A DNA stretch of 64,000 bases from an uncultured Collinsella sp. (lineage in GTDB: Bacteria > Actinomycetota > Coriobacteriia > Coriobacteriales > Coriobacteriaceae). Below are positions 63,158 to 64,000 of the stretch, in pieces (position 1 is the first letter of the stretch; every line of letters starts with the position of its first letter). The stretch spans positions 1 through 64,000 of the forward strand of contig CATXXC010000005.1 of assembly GCA_958403385.1 (NCBI GenBank), read 5' to 3'. The notes beneath the pieces are model-generated. The model saw nothing but the letters and a program-made list of their open reading frames with translations. It was not told the DNA's origin and made no database searches. The translations under genes were made by a program, and so were the position numbers.

Positions 63158-64000
63158 TCAGCGCCCATACCACCGACGTCTCCACTCCTCAGCCAAATCG
63201 GGCCGTCGCGGAATACCCGCCAGCCTCATCTTCTCAACCAGCTTCCCCGGATTCTTGAGCTCATCAAACGTAAACCGAAGCACCTTGTGCCCGAGCATTG
63301 TCAGATGAGATTCCCGCTGACGCTCTGCCACGAATGGGTCGACCGGCTCCCGGGCCTCGCCGCTCTGCAGGGTGTACTTCCCCTTACCGTCCAGCTCGCC
63401 AATCACGCACGTTCCCTCCTCGAGCCGCCAAAAAAAGTCGACGCGAAACACCTGGCTCGGATCGAGCGGGTCGCGAAACTCCACCTGCAGCTCCGGAACC
63501 GGAAAGCCGTACGCAATAAAGAACGCTCGGAACCGAGACTCGCCGCCGTTTTCGGACAGCCCGTCCGCATACGACGCAATCGCCTGTGCCCTGCGATACC
63601 CTCGCCTGCCCTCGCAATCGGCGCGGAGGCGCTCGCACAAATCCCCACGTGATACGTCTTTCACCCGCAGTGCAGAATCGGCAATCGCCAACCCGTAGGA
63701 GAACGGCGCACGCAGCAAGCAATCCTCCGCCGTGCGCCAAAACGACGTCACCCGCACGCCGTCGACGCGCTCGAGCGCGCCCGCAATCTGCGGACGCAAC
63801 AACCTGCACCCGCCGCTCAACGTCACCGAACAGCAAGTCTTAACAAGGAAACGCGGCCCGAGCAGATCATTCGGCACCTCCAGACCCCATATCAGCGCGG
63901 CGTCATATCCCCAAAACGCCCAATCGGGATGAAATTTCGCAAGCCCTTTGATAGTCCTCAGCGCTCGCTCCGCCGGCGTCAATGCATCCCAATCATGCTG
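63158..64000 (-). CDS. AbiEi/DUF559-like (Vsr-like) protein, 5' end outside the window
   Basis: At least 280 residues. The frame stays open to base 64000 (QHDWDALTPAERALRTI), so the true start is probably beyond the window. The N-terminal part resembles the AbiEi/DUF559 layout (VRVTSFWRTAEDCLLRAPFSYGLAIADSALR); the C-terminal part is a Vsr-like PD-(D/E)XK fold: RVDFFWRLEEGTCVIGELDGKGKY and ERQRESHLTMLGHKVLRFTFDEL. The Glu/Asp and Lys of the nuclease are plausible. It may be a defence or repair protein; no toxin partner is visible. Family B repeats lie right at its 3' end. Confidence 0.7.
   Translation of the reverse strand, partial: QHDWDALTPAERALRTIKGLAKFHPDWAFWGYDAALIWGLEVPNDLLGPRFLVKTCCSVTLSGGCRLLRPQIAGALERVDGVRVTSFWRTAEDCLLRAPFSYGLAIADSALRVKDVSRGDLCERLRADCEGRRGYRRAQAIASYADGLSENGGESRFRAFFIAYGFPVPELQVEFRDPLDPSQVFRVDFFWRLEEGTCVIGELDGKGKYTLQSGEAREPVDPFVAERQRESHLTMLGHKVLRFTFDELKNPGKLVEKMRLAGIPRRPDLAEEWRRRWYGR

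Overview
The window looks like chromosomal DNA of a strictly anaerobic, high-GC actinobacterium of the Coriobacteriia, most like Collinsella. This is inferred from gene content and codon use, not from a marker gene. No rRNA or tRNA gene was found. Clues are the high GC, strong AAAGGAGG-type ribosome sites, an [FeFe] hydrogenase with an NuoF/GltD-like partner, a superoxide reductase-type protein, an EFR1-type ferredoxin, a sortase-anchored Tat-exported surface protein and a SWIM-SNF2 helicase. Most of the window is ordinary housekeeping sequence, but the intergenic DNA is unusually rich in palindromic repeat families.

Layout. 0-5 kb: two tandemly duplicated lipoprotein genes, a cell-wall-anchored PI-PLC-like protein and a small PH-like protein. 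5-10 kb: an orphan DUF1016/PD-(D/E)XK nuclease, a zinc-ribbon protein, a cation diffusion facilitator and a membrane protein with a heptad-repeat tail. 10-17 kb: fhs, the overlapping ruvC-ruvA-ruvB operon, and a glutamine-dependent NAD synthetase homologue that seems to have lost both active sites. 17-32 kb: superoxide reductase, SNF2 helicase, dnaE, addA and an addB-like gene, all on the minus strand (DNA replication and repair), then a TrpR-like YerC protein. 32-36 kb: holin-like membrane protein, an Rrf2 regulator divergent from cysK, mnmA. 36-43 kb: M42 peptidase, fucO, YoaK-like protein, YgiQ radical SAM protein, CPBP protease. 43-51 kb: an orphan RelB-like antitoxin; a tightly packed minus-strand unit encoding NuoF/GltD-like flavoprotein, [FeFe] hydrogenase, substrate-binding lipoprotein and a fused ABC permease-ATPase; an EFR1 protein. 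51-57 kb: DEAD-box RNA helicase, then an FHA protein and a membrane Ser/Thr kinase. 57-64 kb: a copper unit (copA, copZ-like, csoR), a zinc-ribbon membrane protein, an amidohydrolase and a Vsr/DUF559-like protein cut by the window end.

How the parts fit. The hydrogenase pair probably exchanges electrons between reduced cofactors and H2; two transporter genes sit in the same transcription unit by overlap. RuvABC, AddAB-like proteins and the SNF2 helicase supply recombination and repair. CsoR is expected to repress the copA-copZ-csoR unit. The FHA protein and the kinase form a likely phosphorylation module.

Most interesting non-genic signals: (1) two ~310-bp composite elements (37157-37466 and 50791-51099) with the same internal spacing; (2) six copies of a palindrome with exact 17+25+17 bp architecture, several in tandem with ~81-bp period; (3) three copies of a long GTTGCGGTGAAAT palindrome; (4) a GGACGGAGGAAAACGGATCA repeat family that flanks the orphan antitoxin gene. 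The most interesting protein signal is the NAD synthetase-like pseudoenzyme at 14.8-16.8 kb.
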